DNA of 51,529 nt, taken from NCBI GenBank assembly GCA_032718475.1, contig JAUCBJ010008239.1:1-51529 (forward strand). Direction: 5' to 3'. The stretch's first letter is position 1; each line of letters begins with the position of its first letter. Origin of the DNA: Nemertoderma westbladi. Taxonomy: Eukaryota > Xenacoelomorpha > Nemertodermatida > Nemertodermatidae. The notes under the pieces were generated by a model that did not search any database, was not told the DNA's origin, and saw only the letters and a program-made list of their open reading frames with translations. Below, one piece after another: positions 21,001 through 33,000 of the stretch. Position numbers and translations under genes: made by a program.

Positions 21001-24000
21001 TCAATGTGAACTGCCCTACTGGACATACATGTGAAAATCAGTCCCCAGCGTTTTACTAGTATACGTCCACGTTTAGTATGTATGGGACCAAAGCAATCAA
21101 TTCCAGTCTCTGTAAAAGGTGGTCTGAATGCTTGAAGTCGTGCTTGTGGTAGTTCACTCATTTCTTGGGTACCTATTCTAGAATGTACCTTTTTACAAAT
21201 AATACACGTACGTGTCACTGAACTTAATGCTTTACTGGGTCTAATTAATACAAATCTAGTACGTAAGTAGGAAAGACAGTGGTGTCTTCCAGCGTGTTTC
21301 AGATGTAAATGTGCGTCCAGTATCATTGCACGTTGTAGTTCGTGGTGTTGCGGTATTATTATTGGGTACCTAAAGTTCGTGTTAAAGTCAATGTTTTGAA
21401 GCCGAGATTTATGACAAATTAAGCCATTATAAATAATCGGACTCCAACTCAGTATCGGTGACGACTTGATTGGTTGACCTTGATTTATAGATGTGAATTC
21501 GCGCGCGAAATATCGCAGTTGGTAATGGCGAATTAATTTAATCTCACACCTGTCAATCTCAGCCAATGTAAGTCGACGTGTGAAGTCACGTTTGCCTTTA
21601 ACGTATTGTACAAAACGTACAATCCACGCTAATTTTCGGCAAGCGTTTGACCAAGAATCTGTTAGGTTTACAATACGGTCGACATAAGTATTTGTGACGT
21701 CATCAGGTAAGTCAATGGAGAACTTGGAAGGTTTCGAATTACTAGAAGGGCCCACGGGTCCGCCGGTAAGTATTCCCTTGTTGACTGTTGATCCGTCCGG
21801 GTCTACAAGTAATTTGTCCTTCTTTGTCTTCTTACCTTGATTGTCGGTACTTTGTAAGTCGATCGTTAATGGTGGTTTGAACTCTATGGGGTCAGCAGGT
21901 TTCGGTAAACTTATTTTTCTGCCGACATTAATCCCAGGTCTCACCACAGGTTGTAAGTTCGGTATGTCTCTTGAGCGCAAAGTAACACCTGTATTTACAT
22001 TAGCGTAGGTACTACCCACATCTGCAATACATGAGGTTTCACCATGCTTATGGTTGCCCAAGTGTGTCAAAATTGGTAGTTTGTCAATACAAGGCCGCTC
22101 CAATAGGGAAACTGCGGCTTTATTGTTAGTCAATACATTACTAGTGTCTAGTCGACTGTCTAGTAGTGTGTCTGGCGATACGTCTGGTAACGTATCTGGT
22201 TGTTTGTCACTAGAAGGCCGCTCCAATAGGGAAACTGCGGCTTTACTGTTTGTCAGTGTGTTACTAGCGTCTGGTGGGACATTTTGTGATATGTCTGGCA
22301 AAATGTCTGGTTGGCTGTCTAGTAACATGTCTGGTTGACCGTCTGGCGATATGTCTGGTGTAGAAAGGCTCGCAAGTCTTCCTCTCTTGACCTTTGAAGT
22401 TATATCCTTCCATTTCGCCTTCGGTTTTTTCTTGAGTTTCGCCGCCGTCGTCCTTTTCTTTGTCTTCCCCTTTTTTGGTTTCTTGATTTCGGCGTCCTTA
22501 GGAATGGTGTTGGACTTGTTGTCGTATAACGGAGGCCAATCTTGTGTCGATTTCTGCAAGAACTGGGGTCCGTGTTGCCAAAACTCTTTGTTCTCCGGTT
22601 TACAGAATTCCTCAGGCATCATTCCTCGCGACGCAATATCAGCTGGGTTTTGTGGTCCGGGACAATGTCGCCAATCCTCTTTTATCGAACGGTCTAGAAT
22701 CTCTGCGCGACGGTTAGCTACGAATGTCTTGAATTCGAGTGTGTCGTTGTTTATGTAAAATAAAACCAACGTCGCGTCAGTCCAATAAAATATCTGTAAA
22801 CTCGACTGTAGTTCTGTCTGTATGAGGTTCACGATGGTGGTTGACAGGGTCGCGGCTTGTAGCTCGGCTCGTGGTGTCGTCATATACTTAGTAGGCATGG
22901 TCTTAGCCTTGGAAGTAATGAGCGAAACATCGAACTCGTCTGATTCTACTTGTCTGCGCAAATACGCTGCCACACCAAACCCGTTGTCACTGGCGTCAGA
23001 AAAACAGTGTAGTTCCAAGTTGTCAGGAAATGTACTCTGTAATGGAAAGTAAACCCTGGGTATGGAATAATCCTCTAACGAAGACAATTCCGCCTCCCAG
23101 GTCTTCCATAAGTCCACTTGATCTGATGAGATCGGCTCGTCCCACGTTAGTCCATCCTTCCATATACTGCGCATATAAATGCGGGCTTGCAGTATTACTG
23201 GACTGATGAATCCTAACGGGTCGAACAATCGGCTCAACTTTGACAAGCATGATCTCTTGGTCAGTGTGTTTCCTTGACTGTCCAGTCTCACCTTCACTCG
23301 AAAGTTGTCTGTGTTTGGGTCCCAAAAGAGCCCCAACACCTTAGTCGTCGGTAGTGGTTCGAACTCTAGGTCTATGTCACCACCTCCACGCTCAGTAGTT
23401 CCGAATGAGTCAACTAATTCGGCACTGTTTGAGGCGAATTTGGTGAGGTTAAAACCTCCGCTCGCCAAGCAGTCCCGTAATTGATGTGCTACTGTTGTAG
23501 CACGTTCTACTGTGTCGCAACTCTGTAGTCCGTCATCAACGTAAAAGTCACGTTCTACAATTCTAATTATCTCTGGGTCATACAGATGTTTCTGATCTCT
23601 AGCGGCTTGCTTCAAGGCGTACATCGTACAATTCGGGCTGTCTCTGGCACCGAAAACGCGAACTTGCATTTGGTAAGTCGCTGGTGGTAGACTTAAGTCC
23701 CCTTCCGGATACCAGAGAAACCGCAAACTGTCTCTGTCTCGCTCTAACGCTTTCACTTGGTGAAACATCGCTTCAACGTCGCAAGTAAAGGCTACTTGAC
23801 GCTGACGGAAGCGCATAATCACCCCCATAAGATAATTATTCATGTTCGGTCCATCCATCAACTCACTATTGAGGGACATTCCCTCAAACAGAGCCGCACA
23901 GTCATTGACTACGCGTACTTTATCTGGTTTGTCGGGATGTCTCACATAGTGATGTGGCAAGTAGTACGTCTGGTCTGTCACTCGCTCCGGGTTAGTCATT

Positions 24001-27000
24001 CGGATAGCGTATCCCTTCGTCAAATACGTCTCCATCTGAGTGTTGTACTGCAGATGGGCTTTCTCGTCCTTTAATAGACGTTGTCGGATTGAGTGTAGAC
24101 GTCTTAAAGCCAGTGGGTAGTTATTTATAAGTTTAGGACTTTGGCTACGCCATAACATACCCACCTCGTAATGTCCGTCCTCCGTCTGTCGGATAGTATC
24201 CTCCATGATCTTTAGAGATTGTTTCTCCTGTTCCGACATACAAGGGTCGTAGCTACCAGGTTCAGCTGTATCTTGTTCTAACCACCTGATAGTCTTCTCC
24301 GTTAATTCTTTGTCCAAGGCGGCTTGTTCCAACTGATGAATTTTCAACGCGTCATCGTCGATATCGATGGGCACTGTTGAAGTTATTGGGGTAGGTAGAC
24401 TCGCAAGCCTATCATCTGTCGTCGATGGAATCTCTAGCTGATTCGTCTTCTCCCCAAGTTCTAAACTCACCTTGTGGATTAGCTGCTCCTTGTGACTTAT
24501 CATACTAGTTACACGTCTGTGATGTTTTGTCGACTGTAGCGTAGTATGGTTCACGTCGTGTGAAAAGGAATGAATTGAGTTTGTAGTCAATAAACTACAT
24601 GTACTCTGTACGTCGTCTTCCTCGTCACTTACGTCCAGTGTGCGCACAGGCGCTCGAGTATACCACCCTATCGGCGTTCTGCAGGCGTATGCGTTTCCTG
24701 CTACAACTGCCGATGGTCTGGTTTCCCACACCTGATGTAGGTTGAATTGGTCCGTCCCGATCAGCATTGCTACCGATCTATAATTGACAGGACATTCGGG
24801 TACACCAAGGTGTCTGAAATACTTACGGTCCTCCAGAGATTGTTCCGGCACTGGACCTAGTAGGTTACTAAAGTCCTTCGTGGCCGCAAAGGTTAGATCT
24901 CTAAAGGGCAACAAAGACCTCTCCCTCTCGCTGTGTTGCGATTTTGGAAGAAGAGAGTCTAAGTCCAACTTAACTCGTGTCACTGGTATTGCACGCTGTC
25001 CGTGCATACTACTTACTGTATAACTGACGTGCTTACCTTGTCTAAGATCTGTTACGACGTCAGCTATCTTTTCATCTACGTAACTGTGAGATGAGGCTGA
25101 GTCTAGAATCGCGTAAATCCTCTTACTCCCTTTTGTGCCAGTAACTTTAATCGGGATTACACTGAATCCCTTCAGTTGGTCAGTGGTCAGGAGCGCGATT
25201 GACGGTTGTTCGTCTCCATTTGAATATTCGTCGTCTTCTGATTCTTCGTCCGACGATCCGGATTGTTCTGAAAAGCAATCCTCTATATGGGTCACGAAAG
25301 TCGGAGTTGTTTTCGATTCCCGTTTTCGGTAAGCCGCATCACATCTCGCTGCTGCTTCCGGGTGTTCCCTGGCGAAGCGTTTCGTCGGCGTGTGGCTGTC
25401 TGTGTGGAGCAGACCGTCGTGGTTGCGTCCACAGGATGGACAAGTGTCGGTATTTGGGCAATCCTTACGGACGTGTCCGTGTTGCGTACACCGCCAACAA
25501 GAGTCCAGTGGCCGTATCTGCAGCCGTCGTTCTTCTGAGTTCAACTCGCGAAATTGTCGACAACCCCGTAACTTGTGACCAATATACCGCTTACCTAAAT
25601 GTTCGCAGTATTGGCAGCCGTTGAAGTCGGCGCTGAGTTGCTGTCTCGTCTGTTTTGTCCCAATGGGCGCAGATACTCTATTACCGTCTGAGAATTGTCG
25701 TGATTCCGTCGGTGTGGCGTAAGTGGCCGTCTTTGTGGATGTTGTCTGGGGTTTTTGTCGGTTGGAGGATGGCAGTGTGATCCCTTCTGCCACGATGTGC
25801 TGGTCGGTATAGTTAGATCGAGTTTCTACTACCGCCTCCCTGGATATTAAAAGGTACACATCTTCTAATTTCAGGAATCCTCCTCGCTCCTCTCGCTGAT
25901 ATTCGACCTTCCTCCACTCCCGACGAAGTCGATGGTGGAGTCGTCCTATTATCTTTAATAAAACGGTAGGGGTATTTCCGTAATCAAGTTGTCCAATTGA
26001 TCTTAAGGTAGTGATAGCGTTCTTGATTTCGTCAGCTAGTTTTAGTAAGTCGACGGGTTTAGTGATAGCCCCTCCCTTACAGAGTTCTTCTATTACTGAC
26101 CTGGCCATACTCACTGTACCTCCGTATATCGAAGTCAAACGATCGTACGCTAGTTCGAAAGCGTCTGGTACACCGACGAAAGTCTCCGCCAAACGTTTAG
26201 GTTCTCCTGACAACGTTTGGAGCAGGTAATTGAACTTCTCCCGTGATGTAAAGGCGCACACGGCGATCTGGGATTCGATATAGTCTACGAAGGTATGCCA
26301 GTGTTTTGAGCTACCGGAGAACTTCGGTGGTTGTTGTACCGGCAATCCCTGTCTGGCTGCGAATTTCGCTATCTCCTCGGCAACGTTCAGAGTTTCGCGT
26401 CCTTGGTTGGTAGTCTGGTTGATGTTCTCCCTTCTAGGCGCTTTTCCCTGATACGATGTGGGGTTTGAAGGTACCGGTCTTTGTGGTCCCTTCGGGTGTC
26501 TATTGTGTTCGAATTCGGAATTTCTCGAACTGTCGGTGTAACCTTCCTCCAGACGTTCCTCAATCCGGGCCAACTTGTTGACAATGTCGGCGAACTGTTG
26601 CGCACCGATCGCGCCCGCTGGTGGTAACGCCTTCTGTGTCGGTGTATTCTGTGGTGGATTATCTGCAAAAGAGTTGTCTGAACGCTCGCGTTTATATTCA
26701 TCGGCCGCCCCCGTTCTAAATACCTCGCGTTTCGGGTAATCCGATTCGCTCGAAGTACTACTATCATCTGGATATGGTGGTCGACGTGCTCGCGTTCGTT
26801 GCGTCGTTCGAATTCTAACGGCTCGTTTCGGAACATCGTCCACTGATCTCCGTTGTTCGGTAGGCTCACAAGTCTTCCTCGAAGTCGTAGATTGCGATGT
26901 AAACTGGTTGAACGGTCGCGTCTCCACTGTTCTCCGTTGTTCGGTAGGCTCACAAGTCTTCCTCGAAGTCGTAGATTGCGATGTAAACTGGTTGAACGGT

Positions 27001-30000
27001 CGCGTCTCCACTGTTCTCCGTTGTTCGGTAGGCTCACAAGTCTTCCTCGAAGTCGTAGATTGCGATGTAAACTGAACCGGTGGGCGAATGACAGCATTTG
27101 AAACCGCTGGCCTTGTTGGTCGAAACGTCATTGGGTAAGCGTAATGTGTAACGGGTTTTGGTGTCAAAGGTGGACTCACCTGTTTTGTCGTCAGTAGTGC
27201 AGGTCCGACTAATAAACTACTACGATCTGTAATCGGTGGGTTACTTACCTTGACTCTCGGAATAGGCGACGACGTTGCTCTTGGCGGTATAAACTCGTTC
27301 GGAATAACAAACCTGTGTTCCGTCGCACCATGGATAGGAGAAATATCACTACTACCCGCAATCGAAACAGGTTCCTTAGTCGTAACCGGTGCAAACATAT
27401 GAGTTACCTGTGGGAATCGTTGACACACGTCTTTTACTAATTGTCGTTCCCGTCCGGGTGCTCCTACGCTTCCTTCCTTCTTCCGTTCCTGAATTTGGCG
27501 ATGTCTTACCTCTAACTGGTCCAAATCATGTCCGTCGCGAGATCTCATCGATCGATCGCGGGCTAGAAGATCCAGATTTTCCTTAGTTTCGGCTAATTCT
27601 CTCGCCCTCTTCTCAAGTTCGAAACGAAGTTTAACTTCCTTTTCTCGTTGTTCCGTTTGTTGTTGTTGCGCCTCGAACTCTGCTTGTCGTATCGCTTGTT
27701 GGGCTTTTATTTGCCGTGTCTTCATCTCGACTCTGGCTTCCGAAACTACTCTTTGTCGCTCTAACTCTGCCGCAGCCGTTTGTCGCTCTAACTCTGCCGC
27801 AGCCGTTTGTCGCTCTAACTCTGCCGCAGCCGTTTGTCGCTCTAACTCGGCCGCTGCCGCTGCCGTTTGTCGCTCTAACTCGGCCGCTGCCGCTGCCGTT
27901 TGTCGCTCTAACTCGGCTGTTGCCGTTCGTTGCGCTAACTCGGCCGCTGCCGCTTGTTGGGCAATGTCCAACTCTAACCTTTCCATTTCGGCCGCTTCGA
28001 GTTCGGCTTGTTCCTGCAGATGAGAGATTCTCGCTACATTCGCAACACGTATTTTCTCTTCCTCTACTGCTGTTTGTATCATTAGAAGTTGAGCTTGTTC
28101 TTCTATCTCGTGTTGCTGTCTGTAGAACTGCTGCTGTTGTCGAGCAACTTCTGACGTGACTATACTTCCTTCGCAGATTTCGCTACGAATACTTACCAAT
28201 GATTGATTTAGTATTCCCGGTGCCGATTCGATTTGTGCGAATGAAGTTTCCCTCGTGTATTCCGGCACGGTTTCCAAATCGCCGACGTCTTCGCCGCACA
28301 TGCGTAAGTGGTCCGTCAGATGTTTCAATTGTCCATCCAGTCGGTACAATTCCTGTTCTTCCTCGGGTTGTAATAATTCGTCCGAAACTGACTCACCTAA
28401 CAACTGGTCCGCTTGTTCCTGTTGTATCTGTCTAATCGTCGACTTAAACTGAATCAGTTTCTCTCTAGTGATCATTAGTTTCTCGAGGATTCTAAGTTGA
28501 GTATCCATGTCCTGTCTCTGTCTAGCTAGATCTTGTAGGCCAACTAGATTATCTACGGACTTATATACTTTACTCTGTACTCTAACCTGGAGGGTGTAGA
28601 ACTCGAATCGAGACATCGGAGCGGTCAACCCGTCTAATATGCGTTGGCCTTCTCCAATACTCCTGGTTATATGCGCCATGTATCCTCCGACGCTTCTAAC
28701 CACACTTTCTGTGCTTCCTGCTGAACTTACCAATTCCGTTTCCCTGTATCTAGGTTGCGGAACAGTTAGAAAGTCCTCGGTCCTGCCGTCGCCTCGTACT
28801 ACGGCATCCGGTACTCCCGTTGGATGTACTGGTGACGCACACGGTGTAGGTTCGGTAGGCTCGCGAGTCTTCCCCTGTGGTTCTTCCGCTGCTGACTTAT
28901 CCGCGTCACATGAGTCATAGTCGGTTTGTGTATTTTTCGTATAGTCTTGTTTGTCACTCATTTCGGTAGTTGTAAGTCAAGTGAAGTGAGTGTCAAAGTA
29001 TCGAGTTTACCGTATTTGTATAAAACGGTACTAATTACAGTCATATAAAATTAGCCTACCGGCCGATTTTATAGCAGATGGATAAAATTAGCCTAAACGG
29101 CCAATTTTACAGCAAATAAATGTCACGGAATAAGTATATAATAAAATTAGCCTAGCGGCCAATTTTATAACAAATAAATCAGATAACGATATGCGTTATC
29201 AAAAGGTAAATTAAATACAATAATACGGACTAATTCAGCAATGAACAAAGAAATCGTACGGAATGCATAAATACTTGAGACAGTGGAACCCACAATAATT
29301 TTAACTAAATACGGTAATGCCTAACTTATTTATGCAACTTTTCGAACTCACCCACTCCAATAATTCTCCAGAAAAACAGATTCCCAGATACAAACCGAAC
29401 GTGAACCTTTCCGTTTTTTAACGTTGCGGACGAAACGCGATTTTCCCAACCAAAGTTGTTGAGTTATCTATCTCCCAAACTTGCTAAACACGGTCTTGCT
29501 CCCGTTACAGTCTAGAAAATGAGTTCTGAATCCTGAAAAACAAAAGAGTTAGGTTTTACTTTACGAAAAATTTTGTACCGGTACAATATGGTATTTAAAC
29601 CCTTTTAAACACCGGTATTCAATTCCAAAAAATATTTTACACGCGGTTCAAATCAAATTTTATTTCAAAAAATTAGCACTTAGCTAATCAAATACAAAAT
29701 TTTACCTCAAAATACAAAATTTTCAAATAACTTTAGTCCTACCGAACCGTAGTTCAGTAAAACATATTCCTACTAAATTGGAGAGATACGCCTATTCCTA
29801 CTATCGGAAGAGACGGTAACAATACCTGCAATATCCTACTGTAAAGTTTGTAAATCAAATCATAAATCCGACCTTCTCACCAAAACAGTAAACCCCAAGT
29901 AAGCGAATATATTGCAGTATCGATCTCTTTTAACCGGTGAGGCAGAAAACAGTCTACGAGCAGACAAACTTCGATAAAACAAAATCCCGCGCAGCGAATC

Positions 30001-33000
30001 CTAAAATCAGGCTGACTCACTGACGGACTAAGAGGCTCGTATACTTTGCCGCGGTGTGATTTATATATGGTTGGGCAAAGGGACGCTAGCTAGGTACAGA
30101 GCAGATTTGGAGATGTCTAACTAGCGAGCAAAGTGCAGTAAGGACGAAAGTTAATTTTATATATTTCGAGGTGTAAATAATTTCTAACGCACGTGTGTTA
30201 ATTCTGAACGGTCAAAGCAGTTTTGCTCCTTCACATATATAATTACTGGGTATGGTGTGCATTTTACGAATATTCTAATTTGTAACTTGTAGGTCCAATA
30301 CTCACGAATGATAAGGTTCCTTCCCCTCTTGCGTATTTCCAGGACTCAAATTCAGGCATAAGGTTAATACTACGCCCAGAATTCGGCAATTTTAGGTACC
30401 AGGTCCCTGATACTAAGAAGAGATGTGTTAGTTTACTACTGTAGGCGTACGGGTACTAATAGCTATCCTGGCTCCTATCTAGAATTTTAGTCACCCAGGT
30501 AGTCCAGGTAACTTCCTATTAGGGCGTTGGCGGGGACACGGTAGATGTTAGTATATCCCTGATAGCCTCAATTTATTTGCGCCTAGCGTAAACTGCCCTA
30601 CCGCCTGAACGGTACAATCCCAATTCAGGTGAAAACACAGCAACCCCTTTAGCCTACAAGTTCTGATGTAACGGACACCGTTGTACAGTAAATAGTCGCA
30701 CACACACCTGTACTTAGCAAGAGTTAAGCGTACAGTTTGCTGCACCCTAACCAATGTGTATGCCTTGTACCGGTGTGCCTACGTCCTATCTGCGTACTAG
30801 TATCTGCTCTCTCTCTCTCTCCCCCCCGTAGGAATATGAAGGTCTACTGCGGTTTTTCCTGAATCAAGACAGTACAGTCCCTATGATGTAATTTTAGGCT
30901 TGCAGCGTGTCACTACGTCTACCTTTGATCTTTTGGTCTTACACTTAGGTAGCAAGGATCGAACGCTGTCTAACCTTTCAGGCGATGGGCGAATAACTAG
31001 ATGGTATTGCGGGTTGTCTCCCGTCTACATTCCCGTGATGTTCCCGTTCATTGCTGCGGCCCGATCTCTAGCTGGCCATCCTGTCCCTGAGTTTGTTCAC
31101 CGTAGTGAAACCATATTAAAACAGATAGAAAAGGGCTGAGATGTGACTAGTATTTCTGACTTTATTACAAAACATATAATAACTATTATACAATAAACAA
31201 TGTAATCTGAAATAAGACAGAAAGCGAATGATGGAAATTGCAGTAGTGATTGAGAACTAATGAACGAATCGCACCTTTATATACTAAATTTGTGCCGCAA
31301 TCAATCGAGAAAATTCTCGATTGTTCTATGGGTTCTAACAAGGTTTTAAAGATAGCTTATTGGTCCAGCTAATATATAACTTGCACGACATTGGTTACAA
31401 TCAAATAACTACAGCCTTATTGGTACAGACAAATGCAATTAATTTGTAGCGGTTAATTTAAATGAGTTGAAATTCTGCACAAAAAATAATTCGCACTTAC
31501 TAGGATTTGAACTCGATACCTACTATACTTATAATTTCCAACGCTCTACCAACTGAGCTACTGAACCACTTGACCGATAGATGCATAATAGATAGAACCA
31601 ATACTAATGAGAACTCAAAGCAATCTTTACAAAGTTAATTCGAATAAAATAAAATTTTGAAAATCCACGGCATTTAGGGAATATAATTCTATATACGGGA
31701 ATAATTACGGTAAGTTCCTGGAACAATTACAGTAAGTTCCTCGTCCCTGGAATAATTACGGTAAGTTTCTGAAACAATTACAGTAAGTTTCTGGAGAGTT
31801 GGGTTCATTGCCATAAGCTGTTTAGAGAATATTGCTTTAGTTTACGTAACACAAAGTTAGAAGCGAGCTAATTTCGTAATATCTGATATACAAAATCATG
31901 TTTCTAGTAGTGTGCCTAATGGTGTCTCACACCCTGGTGTGTGTCGTAATCTCTTTGAAATGATACTTCTTATTTTTTTGAATACCGTAACTCAACCCCC
32001 GGTCATTGAAAATAAGAGATTATGATTGAACAATGAACAACCTTTGATATTATGACATAATTTTTATTTTTTATTTGTTTATTGTATATTGTTTATTTAT
32101 TTGTGAATTTATCGTGAATCGGATTTGATAATATGGATTAGGAGATTATTACGGTTGGTGGAATAGCCATAGCGGGTTTTACAATAATGGGCCATGTCGA
32201 ATAACGAGGGTGGGTTTTACAATAATGAGCCATGTCCAATAACGAGGGTGGGGATTACAATAATGGGCCATGTCCAATAACGAGGGTGGGGATTACAATA
32301 ATGGGCCATGTCCAATAACGAGGGTGGGTATTACAATAATGGGCCATGTCCAATAACGAGGGTGGGTATTACAATAATGAGCCATGTCCAATAACGAGGG
32401 CGGGTTTTACAATAATGAGCCATGTCCAATAACGAGGGCGGGTTTTACAATAATGAGCCATGTCCAATAACGAGGGTGGGGATTACAATAATGGGCCATG
32501 TCCAATAACGAGGGTGGGTATTACAATAATGAGCCATGTCCAATAACGAGGGCGGGTTTTACAATAATGAGCCATGTCCAATAACGAGGGTGGGTTTTAC
32601 AATAATGAGCCATGTCCAATAACGAGGGCGGGTTTTACAATAATGGGCCATGTCGAATAACGAGGGGGCGTTTTACAATAATGAGCCATGTCCAATAACG
32701 AGGGCGGGTTTTACAATAATGAGCCATGTCCAATAACGAGGGTGGGTTTTACAATAATGAGCCATGTCCAATAACGAGGGCGGGTTTTACAATAATGAGC
32801 CATGTCCAATAACGAGGGCGGGTTTTACAATAATGAGCCATGTCCAATAACGAGGGCGGGTTTTACAATAATGAGCCATGTCCAATAACGAGGGCGGGTT
32901 TTACAATAATGAGCCATGTCCAATAACGAGGGCGGGTTTTACAATAATGAGCCATGTCCAATAACGAGGGCGGGTTTTACAATAATGAGCCATGTCCAAT

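Larger units (their letters stand above)
16941..28873. repeat. Recurrent ~20-bp motif of the element (nine sites)
   Basis: Core AGGCTCGCRAGTCTTCC on the + strand. Sites: 16941-16961, 17464-17484, 19870-19890, 22362-22382, 26860-26878, 26944-26962, 27028-27046, 28855-28873, plus a weaker one at 24394-24413. Three are non-coding and six lie in Gag-Pol, all in linker-like segments. In minus-strand translation the sites near 26.9 and 28.9 kb read KTCEPTE or KTREPTE, whereas 22.4 and 24.4 kb read RLASL, a different frame. The CGCG form has a self-complementary CTCGCGAG core. Confidence 0.8.
14727..31693 (-). mobile_element. Complete BEL/Pao LTR retrotransposon, 16,967 bp
   Basis: Two 1920-bp LTRs (14727-16646 and 29774-31693) flank a minus-strand coding region. 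The target duplication TACGG is at 14722-14726 and 31694-31698. The LTRs seem to differ at one base (G at 15640, A at 30687), implying recent insertion. Order in element sense: LTR, leader with three hairpins, Gag-Pol (28961-20175), a 553-bp gap, two overlapping ORFs (19621-18872 and 18989-17505), an AT-rich 3' region, LTR. BEL/Pao placement rests on the DUF1759-like Gag, A17-type protease, YVDD reverse transcriptase, HHCC and DDE integrase, and DUF5641-like tail. About 17 kb is unusually long; most members are roughly 6-10 kb. Confidence 0.92.

Noticed and set aside
22054-28920. Numerous + strand ORFs of 60-147 residues inside the retrotransposon
   Set aside because: Shadows of the minus-strand Gag-Pol frame.
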